From the NCBI RefSeq assembly GCF_000208745.1, contig NC_030859.1, positions 20,498,419 to 20,562,418 of the forward strand: a stretch of 64,000 nucleotides of DNA, given 5' to 3'. This document shows, one piece after another, positions 11,449-22,206 of the stretch (within the stretch, counting starts at the first letter, position 1; each line of letters opens with the position of its first letter). The translations under genes and the position numbers were made by a program. A model generated the notes under the pieces. That model did no database searches and was not told the origin of the DNA. It saw nothing but the letters and a program-made list of their open reading frames with translations. The DNA comes from Theobroma cacao. Taxonomy: Eukaryota; Streptophyta; Magnoliopsida; Malvales; Malvaceae.

Positions 11449-14400
11449 TCACAAAAGTGCTCTCAAATACTCAAACCTTTCTCTGCTCGGATTCTTTGTA
11501 AAGATATCAGCTAATGGCTCATTAATATGGCAATACTGAAGATCAATCTCACTATCTTTGATAACCTCCCTTAATGAATGATACTTGACTTTAATATGCT
11601 TGGTCCTTCCATGTTGAATAGGATTCCTTGCAATAGCCACTATAGACAGATTGTCAACACAAGTCACTGTCTCTATAGTTTGCTTAAACCCCAAATCATC
11701 CATTATCTTCCTCAGCCAAATGGCTTGATTAGAGCAGCTGCACAAGCAATATATTCTGCTTCAGTAGAAGATTGTGCAAGAACCTCCTGCTTCTTTGAAT
11801 TCCAAGTGAAAACAGCACTCCCAAAAGAAAAACAAAACCCACTTGTGCTTTTTGAGTCATCTACAGAACCAGCCCAATCATTGTCACAATACCCTATCAA
11901 CTGACTGCTTTCTTTCTTCTTGTACACCAGGCCAAAGTTCAAAGTACCTTGAATATACCTCAAGATTCTTTTTACCCGAGTAAAATGGAAAACAGAAGGG
12001 TCTTGCATAAATCTAGACAGCAAACAGGTAGCAAACATTATGTCAGGCCGAGTAACTAATAGGTAAAGTAATGAACCTATAATGCTCCTGTAGATCTGAC
12101 CATTAGCTTTTGCACAACCATCTTCTTTGCTAAACTTAGCACCAAATGACAGAGAAGTGCCTACTGACTTGCAAAAACTCATCTGAAACCTTTTAAGCAA
12201 ATCCTTTGCATACTTTGTTTGATGCAGAGACACATGATCCTTGGCTTGTACAACTTCCATCCCTAAAAAATAACTCATTAAACCTAAGTCAATCATTTCA
12301 AACTCACACATCATTTGAGACTTGAATTCTGCAAGGTGATGGTTATCAAGACCAGTTATTAGAAGATCATCCACATAAAGTGCCATAATAAGTAACACAA
12401 ATCCTTCACTACTTTTCACATACAAGGTTGACTCACTAACACTCCTTTGAAAACCTTGTTTCTTGAAATGTTCATCCATCCTTTCATACCAAGCCCTTCG
12501 TGCCAGCTTAAGGCCATACAGAGCTTTAGCAAGCTTACAAACCTTATCCTCTAATCCCTTCTCCACATAACCTTCTGGTTGCTCAACATAAATGTCTTCT
12601 GTTAGGATTCCATTCAAGAATGCAGACTTGACATCTAGATGATAAATTCTCCATCCCTCCCTAGCTACCAAGGTTGCAAGCATTCTGATTGTATCATGAC
12701 GAGCCACAGGTGAAAATGTCTCATTGTAATCCACTCCATACACCTGTGCATAACCTTTTACTACCAATCTTGCTTTATACTTATTAACTAACCCGTCTAA
12801 ATTCAGCTTAGTTTTAAAAATCCACTTAAGCCCAATAACATGCTGGTTATCTGGTCTATTAACAAGAACCCAAGTATTGTTCTTCTCTATCATCTTCATT
12901 TCTGAATTCATAGCTTTCTTCCAATTTGGATCAACATTTGCCTCAACAAAAATTGATGGTTTACTCACAGCTAAGTTGCATCTGTTATAGATATCTTGCA
13001 AAGTACTGGTACCCCTGACAGCATTCTTTTCATCTTCTATATAAAAAAAACTATCACTCTCAGCTTCATACTGATCTTCATTACTAGTAATGACCTTATC
13101 AAACCTTTCTACAGCTGAAACTTCCCAATTCTAATTGTATCTTTCATCAAACACAACATCTCTACTGATAAAAACCTTATTTGTTTCAACATTGTACAAC
13201 CTATAGCCTTTGGATCTTTCACTGTAACCAATAAACACATCTAAAACTGATTTTGCATCCAATTTTGATCTCTTTTCATCTGGTACCTTTGCATAACAAA
13301 CACAACCAAAGGTTTTCAGATGAGCTACAAATGGTTTACATGCAAACCACATTTCATAAGGAGTTTTGAAGTTCAACACCCTGGTATAAGTTATATTGAG
13401 TAGATAATTTGCAGTGTTAACTGCTTCTGCCCAAAATACCCTTGGTAGATTGTTCTGAAATAGTAAACACCTTGCCATCTCAACCACTATTCTATTCTTC
13501 CTCTCTGACGTGCCATTTTGTTGTGGAGAATATGTAACTGTCAACTAATGCTCAACTCCAAACTAAGCCAAAAATGCTTCAAAATCAACAACAGTGAATT
13601 CAAATCCATTATCACTCCTTAAAGTTTTGATCTTCATCTTAGCTTGGTTTTCAACTATTGCCTTAAACTTGGAGAAGTGCATTAAGGCTTCAAACTTCTG
13701 CTTCATGAAAAAAATCCAACAATACTTTGACTAATCATCAATAAACAGAATATATAATCTACTATTGTTCAATGACAAGGTTTTCATAAGACCACACACA
13801 TCTAAATGAACCAACTCAAGCTTCTTTTTAGCCTTCCAACTCTTCCCCTTTGGAAAATACTTTCTGCATTGTTTACCATACTGACAAACTTTGCACAGCA
13901 TGTCTGGTTTAACTATTACAAGCAGAACGTCAACCATCACTTCTGAAGACATTTTTATCAGTGAACTAAAGTTCACATGCCCCATACATTTTTGCCAAAC
14001 ATCAGACAAATCCTGCGTAATATACATAGCAAAGTGTTCAACATCCTTTAAATTCAAAGGATAACAATTGTTTTTCATTTCTGCATTCAATATCTCACAA
14101 CCAGCTGAGTCAAACATTGTGTAGAACCTATCTTTGAATAGTAAAGCATAGTTACACTCTGCTAGCTGTCCAACACTAAGCAAGTTTTGATCTGCATATG
14201 GTGCATATCTCACATTGGCTATATGCCTTATACCTGCCATAGTTTCAATTACTATAATACCAACACTAGCAAACACCAACAATTCACCATTTTCAATTTT
14301 AACCCTAACTCTAAAGCTAGTATCCAGATCAGTAAACAGACTCTTATTGCTAGTCATATGATGAGAGCAGGCACTATCCAACAACCATACATCATTGTTA

Positions 14401-14696
14401 CCTGACTCTCCAACTAAATTAGCAACAAACAGCAGCTCTTCTACTTCCTTAGTCTTTTCAACTATAGTAACCTGACCTTCAGCATTAGACTTTTTGGCTT
14501 TACAAACCTTTTCTACATGTCCTAATTGCTGACAAGCTCTACATTTCACATTAGGACGGTACCAACAATACTTGCTGGTATGATTTCTTTTCTTACAGTA
14601 GGGACAAGGATCAAACTTATCTCCATGTTTCTTCTGCTTATCATTACCAATCTTAGTCCCTTTATTTTCATTCTTCTTTGAACTACCAGCTTTCAC
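11449..14696 (-). pseudogene. copia pol: zinc knuckle, protease, integrase, RT, RNase H
   Basis: The longest open pieces are 14696-13731, 13544-13131, 13001-11712 and 11745-11449. In order they show a CCHC zinc knuckle (CRACQQLGHVEKVC), a retroviral-type protease (VWLLDSACSHH), the integrase core with D in VHLDVCG, D in LRSDNGFEF and E in the QQNGTSERKN segment, RT with the catalytic box YVDDLLITG, and RNase H with STEAEYIA and HIKVKYH. Breaks include stops between the integrase pieces (around 13,731 and 13,545), a stop near 13,131 and a frameshift around 11,712-11,745 in RNase H. Catalytic residues are otherwise intact, so decay looks recent. It cannot encode a continuous polyprotein. Confidence 0.88.
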
Positions 14697-14716
14697 CTTT
14701 AAGTTTTTAGTCTTAG

Positions 14717-15379
14717 CTACAAGAGCATTTCAAAAACATTCTCATTTCTCAAAGCTTTTCTCTGTTCTTGAACTGGCAAAGCATTTATCAACTCAATCAC
14801 AAAAATCTTAGTCAGATCTCTTGAATCTTCCAGAAAATATATCTTAGCTTTAAATCTCTTTGAAAGACTAATCAAGAATTTATTCACCACTCTTCTTTTT
14901 GTAACCTCTTCCCCCAACAATCTTAATTCATTAACCACCTTCAACACTCTATCTAAGTACTCAAGAATACTTTCATTCTCCTTCATCTTAAGTAGCTCAA
15001 ATTCTCTAGACAGAGTTAGGACCTGAATCATTCTAGTCCTATCATTCCCTTAGAACTCCTCTTTTAATGTATCCCAAACAGACTTTGAATCATCAAAATT
15101 AATTATTCTAGCAAAAATAGAATCTGAAACAGCAGATTGAAGGCATGATAGAGCTTTATACCTCTTAGCTACCTCCTCACTATTCTGTTTGGTTTGCACC
15201 AAGGTTGGATTTGCATGCCTCTGAATTGGAGCCTCACCTAATTCAATGATTTCCCACAGATCAAAGGCTTTCAGATAGGCCCTCATCTTTACTGCCCAAA
15301 TTTGATAATTTGAGCCAGTAAACATTGGAAGAGTTGAAGTGGAAAAACTTGCAGTAGCCATCGATTGAAGAAAAATCAA
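14717..15379 (-). pseudogene. copia gag (UBN2-type) in two pieces
   Basis: Open pieces 15379-15050 and 15031-14717 carry a typical copia gag: an N-terminal FTGSNYQIWAVKMRAYL segment, then a helical region with SILEYLDRVLKVVNELR. They are separated by an in-frame stop just before 15,047, and another stop separates gag from the zinc-knuckle region. The likely start is the second Met, MATASFSTSTL. It would form the nucleocapsid of the element's particle if intact. Confidence 0.82.
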
Positions 15380-15449
15380 AGATCTAACACTTTCAGGAGA
15401 AAAAGTTTTATCTTACAAATTCTTAAAAAAAAACGCTCTGATATAATAT

Positions 15450-15924
15450 TGAATTTTCAGTATAAAATCTTAGAGGAAAAATTAAGAAAGAAATATTTGG
15501 AGAAGAAGAGCACAGCAGAATAAGTTTTTGGGAAAAATGAAATTTCTTCTCACAGTTTCAAAGTCCTTTCCAGCATTTATACAAGGATTTTCAAATCAAA
15601 GATTAATCGAGCTTAGATCTAGCCTCAGTGAACAAAATACTAGAAAATAGGATCTAAAATCTAACAAGAAAATGAACTAGCATCGATTCTTGAGAAAGAT
15701 TCAACGGTAACTAAAGCAGAATCTTGAAACATATAATAGACTCCTCACCAAAACGACTCCTTATAGTACGTTTCAAGCACTTAACACTAACAACAATTAA
15801 AACACAAACTACACCGTTTTGACATCTGCTAGAATCTTTTTTAAACTTCAAGTACCGTTGACTCCAGCCACATATCAGCTACCCAGCTACTTAGCTACTA
15901 GAGAAAAAGATTACTCTTTCAACA
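15450..15924 (-). repeat. copia 5' LTR, complete
   Basis: On the + strand it begins TGAATTTTCAG and ends TTTCAACA, giving TG...CA termini. The inner edge sits a few bases from the primer binding site remnant; the outer edge is followed by polypurine-tract sequence of a second internal end. Confidence 0.85.
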
Positions 15925-16101
15925 CTCCCCATAATCTTTGATCTAGAAATCTCCCAGAAGTGCTCTCAAGTACTCAAACCTTTCTCTGCTCAAATTCTTT
16001 GTAAAGATATCAACTAGTTGCTCATCAGTATGGCAATACTGAAGATCAATCTCACTATCTTTGATAGCCTCCTTTAATGAATGATACTTGACTTTAATAT
16101 G
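15925..16101 (-). mobile_element. Orphan copia internal 3' end (PPT plus RNase H terminus)
   Basis: Duplicates 11421-11602: polypurine tract, spacer and the RNase H C-terminal coding end, ending abruptly after the word TTGACTTTAATATG. It lies outside the 5' LTR, where host DNA should begin. It is therefore the remnant of a second element sharing that LTR. Confidence 0.82.
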
Positions 16102-19100
16102 TCTTTATTCAACTTTTTCACTCACAGGCTAACATTATATTCAAAAAATAGTTGTTGTCTTACCCTGTCAATTGCTTTTTCTATAAAGATTAATTACACT
16201 TCCATCCAACTCAAATTGAAAATTTTTGTAAAAATTGAACTATCGTATTCTTCAATTACATTGTTACTTATCAGTTAAATAAGATGAGAAACCATTTAGA
16301 AAGTTTTGATAATTATAAAAAATCACAAATTTTACTATATTTATATGATTTTTTTAAGAGAAGCCACAAAAGAGATCGTGCAAAAATTAGTAAAAAAATT
16401 GGAAAGAAAAAGAAAAACATGAAAACCTGAAATTTCAAAAATAAAAAGATGAAGAAAATGTTTAGAGGCAGCTAACATGTATAAGATATTTGTCCTAAAA
16501 AATATGTTTTAAAACTCAATTCGTATTTTTTAAAATTTAAATTTTCTCCAATAGCTTACTATATCATTATTATCAAAATATTTATATGAATATCTCCTCA
16601 ACTATCAAATGTTGAAAAAAAAATAAAAATACCAGAAATTTGTACGGAAATGTTGATAGTTAGTCAATTGTTATAATATATATAGAACATTATGATGCTA
16701 AATCATGTGAGAGGTATGTGATGGTGGTTGAGTCATGCACAATGGCTTTTCCTTGAAACTTCACAGAATTTTATATTGAAGTCTGAATTTGATCCTTCAC
16801 TCTTTCATTTTATGACTTTAATTTTTTTATATTTATTAAAAGTTGATTTATAAATAATTGATAATAATGTTAACAATTTAATTGACATGACATTTTAAAT
16901 GAATGACCAAACATGTTGAGGAGAATTAATCTTTTGATCACGTGATACATAGCAGTATAAAAATATCATTCTTTTATTTTTATTAAGTAATAATTAATAT
17001 TTTAAAAAATATATATATAAAAAATAATTTTTAAGTATTTTTTTATTAAAAATAAAATTTTTTTAATCCTAATGTGTGTCCCCGTAGATAAAAAAAAATG
17101 TAAGTTAACATGTTACGTTATGCTAGAGTTCAACATATATGCATATATACACATAGAATATTAAGTATTTTATAAGATAACTATGTTAATTATTCTATGA
17201 TTAATGTAAAAGATTAAAAATATTCTATTAATGTTAATTATTAACATATAAATATTGTAAAAATGATTTTAAAACCTATATTTGTTCTATAGTATGTTAC
17301 AAATTCAACTCATACATAATAATTTAAATAAATATAAATAAAATATGATATAGATTATGATCTTTGTTATTGATAACTGCATAATTTTTTTAATGTAAAT
17401 AATTTTGTTTTCAATATTATAAATTTGAATGATGCTCTTATTTCACAATTATGTTATTATCATTGAAAGAATTTGACAACATGAATATTAATGTAAAAAA
17501 TATTAATATATTTTTTGAACCACGAATATTAACGATATCATTAAATTATATACAATTAAATATAAATATTAAAAACAAAAACTTTATATCAATTTCAGTA
17601 TGTATCATAATATTTTTTTTAACACCAAGTAACCAACATCATTATATAATAATATAGTAGTAAATTTTACACTCTATCCTTTTTACGCATGTTTTTTCTT
17701 CTCTCATTTAAATTTAATGTCCAATCAAAATTTTTTAAAATATTCTATATTATACAATTATTTATATCACCTCTTCGAAACTACAATGAGTATTTTGGAA
17801 TTACAACATATAAAGATTTTGTTCGGCTTGATATCCTTACCTACATTTCCATTGAACTAAACATGAAAATTCAACACTACATTTTCATCAAATTAAAATT
17901 GAAACCTTTCATAAAAATTCAGCTACCATCTAATCCAATTACACCAACACTTTACAATACTTTCGAAAAATAACTCATTATGCTCGAGTGATTAAAATGT
18001 TTGCCCCGAAATCATGTAGAAGAGGTTTGGCAGCCATAAAAAATCACATAGTTTTGGAGTTATTATGTTATTCTTGCATGATTCTCTTATGACAAGTCAT
18101 AAATGAGATCATGCAAAAACCAGTAAAAAAATTGATAAGTTCTTAGAAAAAGAAATAATGCATGTAAAAAATCTTTTATCAAGAAAAATAAGCAAAATGA
18201 AGAAAATGTTTATAGCTAGCTAACATGTCTAGCATATTTTACATCAAAAATATTCTCTAAAGCCCTCTTTGTATTTTTCATTATTTACAAAATTTAAATT
18301 TTCTCCAATATCTTACTAGCATTGTATCAGTAGTATTACGAAAATATACACATATCTCCTTAATTATCAAAGGCTAAAAAAAAATAATAAAAATACTTAC
18401 ACAACAAATTTGTTTGTAAATGTTGATAGTTAATTGATTGTTATAATATATATAGAACATTATGATTTTAAAATCATCTGAGAAGTATGTAATAGTAGTT
18501 GAGTCATGCACAATGGCTTTTCTTTGAAACTTCACATAATTTGACTGTTTTTTTTTTTGAAAAGCCTCATAATTTGACAGTTGAAGTCTGAATTTTGTCT
18601 TTTACTATTTTATTTTACAACTTTAATCTATATACTTTCAAATTTATATACTTTTATTAAAAGTCGACATATGAAATCGATGTATGAACAATCAATAATA
18701 ATGTTAACAATTTAGACATAACATTTTAGTGATGGCCAAACAAATTAAGATAGATTAATTTTTTCGTTATGTGACATGTACTAATAGTAGCGTTAAAAAA
18801 ATTAAATTTTTTATTAAATAATAATTAATATTTTTAAAAAATATAAAAAAAATTAATTTTAAGTATTTTTTTATTAAAAACAGTTTTCTTAATCTTAACA
18901 CGTGTCTCATAATAAAAGAGAATAAAATTGTACTAAGTTAACATGTTACGTCATAAAAAATATCACAATTAAATGTAATTGTAACAATTTAACGCTGCTG
19001 TCAAGTATCTGTTTAAAGTAAGACCAAAATCCCATAATTGAGATAAAACAAAGGTTAGTTTGGTCCAAATGTGTAGCAAGGCTAATTAACTTTCATTGTT

Positions 19101-19461
19101 TATTTCGATAGAAAACATATATCATAACAAATTTCATGATATGACGCAGGTACCCCAGTCTCATGGGGTTCATTCTTTTCTGTTACTAGAGATGAAAAGC
19201 TTGTTAGAAGGACATCAAAGAAATGGTTAAGACCTGAATCTCACAGTAGGAGAGAATTTGCAGACTTCAAATGGCAGCAGAAGAAATGAATATCTATTAA
19301 CTTAAGTTGGGAGATAACTTGGATCACAATCCATAGTTGAAAGATTGCAGGCTTCCTTCGTACAGAAGGCATTGACTGTTTTTTCTTCAACTTTTACATG
19401 CAAAATCAGTAGGTTGCGGGAGGGGAAACATACAAGGAAGAGCAAAGAATCTTGAGCAAAA
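16102..19461. repeat. Tandem duplication: right part of unit 1 and all of unit 2
   Basis: 16,105 to about 17,125 aligns with about 17,840-18,960 (shared words include TTGAGTCATGCACAATGGCT and TTAACATGTTACGT), and 17,197-17,605 aligns with 10,186-10,610. The order is consistent with two head-to-tail units of ~1.8 kb, AT-rich and strongly diverged. No coding sequence was found. The stretch 18,960-19,461 looks like the 3' flank of the RXW8-like gene. Confidence 0.7.
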
Positions 19462-19875
19462 TCACAGTGAAGTAATCAATGGCTGTGCCAAGTTGCGCTC
19501 TGATTGTGTAAAGCTCACTGGACGCAGACAAGGTTGGCGATAGGCTCCAACTGCTTTCCCATAGCTAGCTTCCATCTGACCTCCTTTTTGATCGAGTTCA
19601 TCATTTTCCACAGCATTCTGTCCATGAAAATCATATAATTATAGTATTGAGCTAAGATCTTATGAGTATTAACTCCTGTTGGTATGATTTATGAGCTATT
19701 TAAAGAATCAAAACAGACCTGAATAGGGTACCCTTGAAATGTAGGAAGAAAGCGGATCTTGCAGTACTCATTGAACATTATGGTCAGCAATACAAGGGGA
19801 TGGTGGATATAGAAGCAGCTGGTTTCAACTTGAGTCCAAAGAGACCGATCATAGTGACTTGCATAAGAATGATTG
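19462..19875 (-). pseudogene. RXW8: RXW8-like CSC1 channel: severed 3' part (end of exon 9, exon 10)
   Basis: Exon 9 resumes at the retrotransposon edge (19719-19870, with the duplicated target 19871-19875) and reads ILMQVTMIGLFGLKLKPAAS, the last membrane region of this family. Exon 10 (19617-19462) adds a polar C-terminal tail and ends in TGA. Intron 19618-19718 has GT..AG ends. Within exon 9 the C-run at about 19798-19801 has four bases. The frame on either side requires five, so there is a one-base deletion: the upstream frame hits TGA ten bases further on, while the downstream frame continues the family sequence (NEYCKIRFLPTF). This part is separated from exons 1-9 by 12.8 kb of transposon. 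Confidence 0.88.
19871..19875. other. Target-site duplication GATTG (left copy)
   Basis: The five bases GATTG directly precede the LTR start TGTAAAGG and recur at 32672-32676 right after the other LTR. This is the signature of LTR-retrotransposon integration. Confidence 0.95.
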
Positions 19876-20764
19876 TGTAAAGGGGGTTCTTGTGATAGGG
19901 AGAGGAAGTGTTGCAAACAAGTAAAAGGATGTGCCAGAGGCGGCAGAGAGGAAGATTGAAGCAGTTCTTGAAGTACTAAATGCTGTGGCAGGTGGAAGAT
20001 AATAAGAAAAGACTTAAAGAGACTTAGAGAGTACAAGATAATTAGAGAGAGAAGCTCTCAAGTTGAGAATGTGTTAGGAGGGGCCAAGAAGAGTCCTCCA
20101 AAATGAATTGTGAGGCTCTATATATAGTGCTAAAAGTGGCGGTTACATAAAAATAGGCTTTAATGCGCTTAATGAATGACATTATTATGAAGAATATTAA
20201 TGAAAGTAACCGTTACTGTAATTGGATGTAGTAAGACTTGTTCTCAAGTAAAGGTAATAGAAAAGAGGTGTACGAGAATAGGTACAAGAGAATAAGCTGT
20301 ACATAAATAAGTATACGAGAACAAGATAATAGGGTGAAACACTTGTACTTCAAGAAAGGGTTAAGAGGAACACCTCTTAACTACATCCATATCTGAGCCA
20401 CCAAGCCAAACTCTCTAAAACATCCCAAGATGAAAGTAACCCATGAACCCTGCCACTTATTCTGAGTTACTTTCACTGTCATCCAAGTGAAGCGGTTATT
20501 CTATTCAAAGTGGCTGTTCTACTTGTATTAGTTGTTCCATATGGAGTAATACTTTACTTTTTTTCTGATTATTTTGCTTTAAGTAGTACTTCACTTATTT
20601 TGCTTGAAGTAGCGCTTCACTTGTTCTGCGTGAAGTAGCTCTTCACTTGTTCTAATTATTCTACGTGAAGTAGCACTTCACTTATTCTGGTCGTTTTGTG
20701 TACAACATTATGTTGTAACATAATTCTTTAAAGTAACAGTATTAACCAAAATCTAATATCTACA
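19876..20764 (-). repeat. Tat element 3' LTR (889 bp)
   Basis: Begins TGTAAAGGGG and ends AATATCTACA on the + strand. It contains a CTATATATAG TATA-like box at about 20118-20127 and four hairpin-forming repeats at 20576-20690. Relative to the other LTR it lacks a 14-base AATTTAGAGAAAGA-type insertion near 20,052. Confidence 0.95.
20576..20690. repeat. LTR hairpin repeats (GTGAAGTAGCGCTTCAC type)
   Basis: Four tandem copies, about 26 bases apart, each an inverted repeat GTGAAG-TAGCG-CTTCAC with small variations. The counterpart in the other LTR is 32483-32597. They lie in U3, several hundred bases upstream of the TATA-like box. Confidence 0.8.
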
Positions 20765-20777
20765 TTTTGCCTCCTGC
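20765..20777 (-). other. Polypurine tract of the Tat element
   Basis: On the element strand the bases GCAGGAGGCAAAA abut the 3' LTR start, the expected plus-strand primer position. Confidence 0.8.
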
Positions 20778-22206
20778 ATAAGAATTCATTGTTAAAAATA
20801 ATTCTTATGTATAATTTTTTTTTATATACTATAACGTGTTGTACTGTATCACTTTGAGCAGTAATGCCTTGGGTAGTACTGCTTTATACAGTAACACCTT
20901 AACCAGTAATACTTTAGGTAGTAACACATTACTGTCTTGTGTAAGGTGTACTACTAATTTTAATTAATTTTTTTTATCAATATCTTTTGTAATATATGAT
21001 TGATTATGCAATAATATTTAATATCTTTCGTAATATTTGATTGCATTTTTTTTTTAATTTCAATATCTTTTGTAATATTTTTTTGATTATGGAATAATAT
21101 TTAATATCTTTTTCATAAAAACTTTGATTCTATGTGGCTTATAAATATCAAGTTATTACAAACAATTTTCTTCATTCAAATTTAAAGTAAAGCAAAAACA
21201 AATTTCAGAGCAAAGTCGATTCTTTTGCGGATCTTTTCAAGTAAGTAAGTTTTTTTTTTTTTTTTTTCAATTAGTTGAATTTCTCATACTTGTTGCCCCT
21301 GCATGAAAATTTTTTTTTTTTATTAAAATATGAGGAAAGAGAAAAAAATTTCAGGCATGAGATATTTTGATTATAAAAGAAAATCATAAAGTAAGAACAT
21401 TTATGTTACCTTGGCTTTGTTTTAATCTTTTATTACTCTGACTCATTGCAAGGTAGCTGTGGTTTCTATTTGCTTTTGAATCTTACAAATTGGAGTAATA
21501 GGCTTCTTAATTTATTTATTATTTTTTTAAGTATAATTTATTGTTTTTATTTTGACATATAGTGTTTAATAGAAAAGAGAAATATTAGAATAAAGAAATC
21601 AAGAAAAAGATTAAAGTGAACGGCATGTCAGGAGGGAGAAATACTAGAATAAAGAAACAAACTAGTAAATGCATAAAAAGTTGGCAAAAGCTACATGTCT
21701 TTCTTTTGTCTTTTGTTTGACTTTGACCCTTGTCTTTTGTTTTGCATAAAAGCTAACAAAACTGAACAGCATGTCTTTCTAATTTTTTTTTTTATTATTT
21801 TACTTGGGCTTGTACTATGACTTTGACTTGTGTTATGCCTTTTTCTAGCTTTTTAAGTGAAGCTCGCGGCATGTGCCGCGAGCATTTTTAAGTGATTTGC
21901 CGCGAGCTCTTTTTAACAAAGCTCGCAGCAAGCATTGCGAGTTCCTTAAATATTATATATATATTTAAAATGTTATATATATAATTTTTTTTTTAAGTTT
22001 TACTTATTTATTATATATATTTATTTATATTGCATATATAAAAATAATAATAATAAAAAATTTATAATTTTGATAAGTTTTATTATTTTACTTTGTGGTT
22101 GTGATTTTTTTTATGCATAACAAATAAGTAAAAAATTATTATGTATGTATACTTATCTCTTCTTTTTTTTTTATTATGTTTGTAGGCTTCTTTTCCATCT
22201 TCCCTT
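20778..22206. other. Non-coding region between 3' LTR and PMD start
   Basis: Holds short repeats of an 'AGTAATACTTTAGGT' type (20,840-20,945), about three and a half copies of a ~41-base AATATCTTTTGTAATATT unit (20,978-21,113), T-runs, and a GC-rich hairpin cluster (21,862-21,941). It probably serves as the PMD gene's upstream region on the + strand and as 3' untranslated sequence of the element on the - strand. Confidence 0.6.
21862..21941. repeat. GC-rich hairpin cluster upstream of PMD ORF
   Basis: A perfect inverted repeat with 10-base arms (GCTCGCGGCA / TGCCGCGAGC, two-base loop) at 21862-21883. A further GCCGCGAGCTC follows at 21899-21909, and an imperfect hairpin CTCGCA...TGCGAG at 21922-21941. 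All are embedded in very AT-rich DNA. Confidence 0.75.

Larger units (their letters stand above)
11239..15924 (-). mobile_element. Ty1/copia LTR retrotransposon, truncated and non-functional
   Basis: Transcribed on the - strand. A complete 5' LTR (15450-15924, 475 bp, TG...CA) is followed by a degenerate initiator-Met-type primer site (TATCAGAGC core, near 15435-15443), then gag, protease, integrase, RT and RNase H, a polypurine tract ATGGGGGAG (11421-11429), and only the first 182 bp of the 3' LTR (11239-11420). The shared LTR part differs at about 7 of 182 positions by my count. Gene order PR-IN-RT-RH identifies copia. Several stop codons and frameshifts disable it. Extra LTR-adjacent sequence beyond 15924 indicates a tandem or recombined structure. 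Confidence 0.9.
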
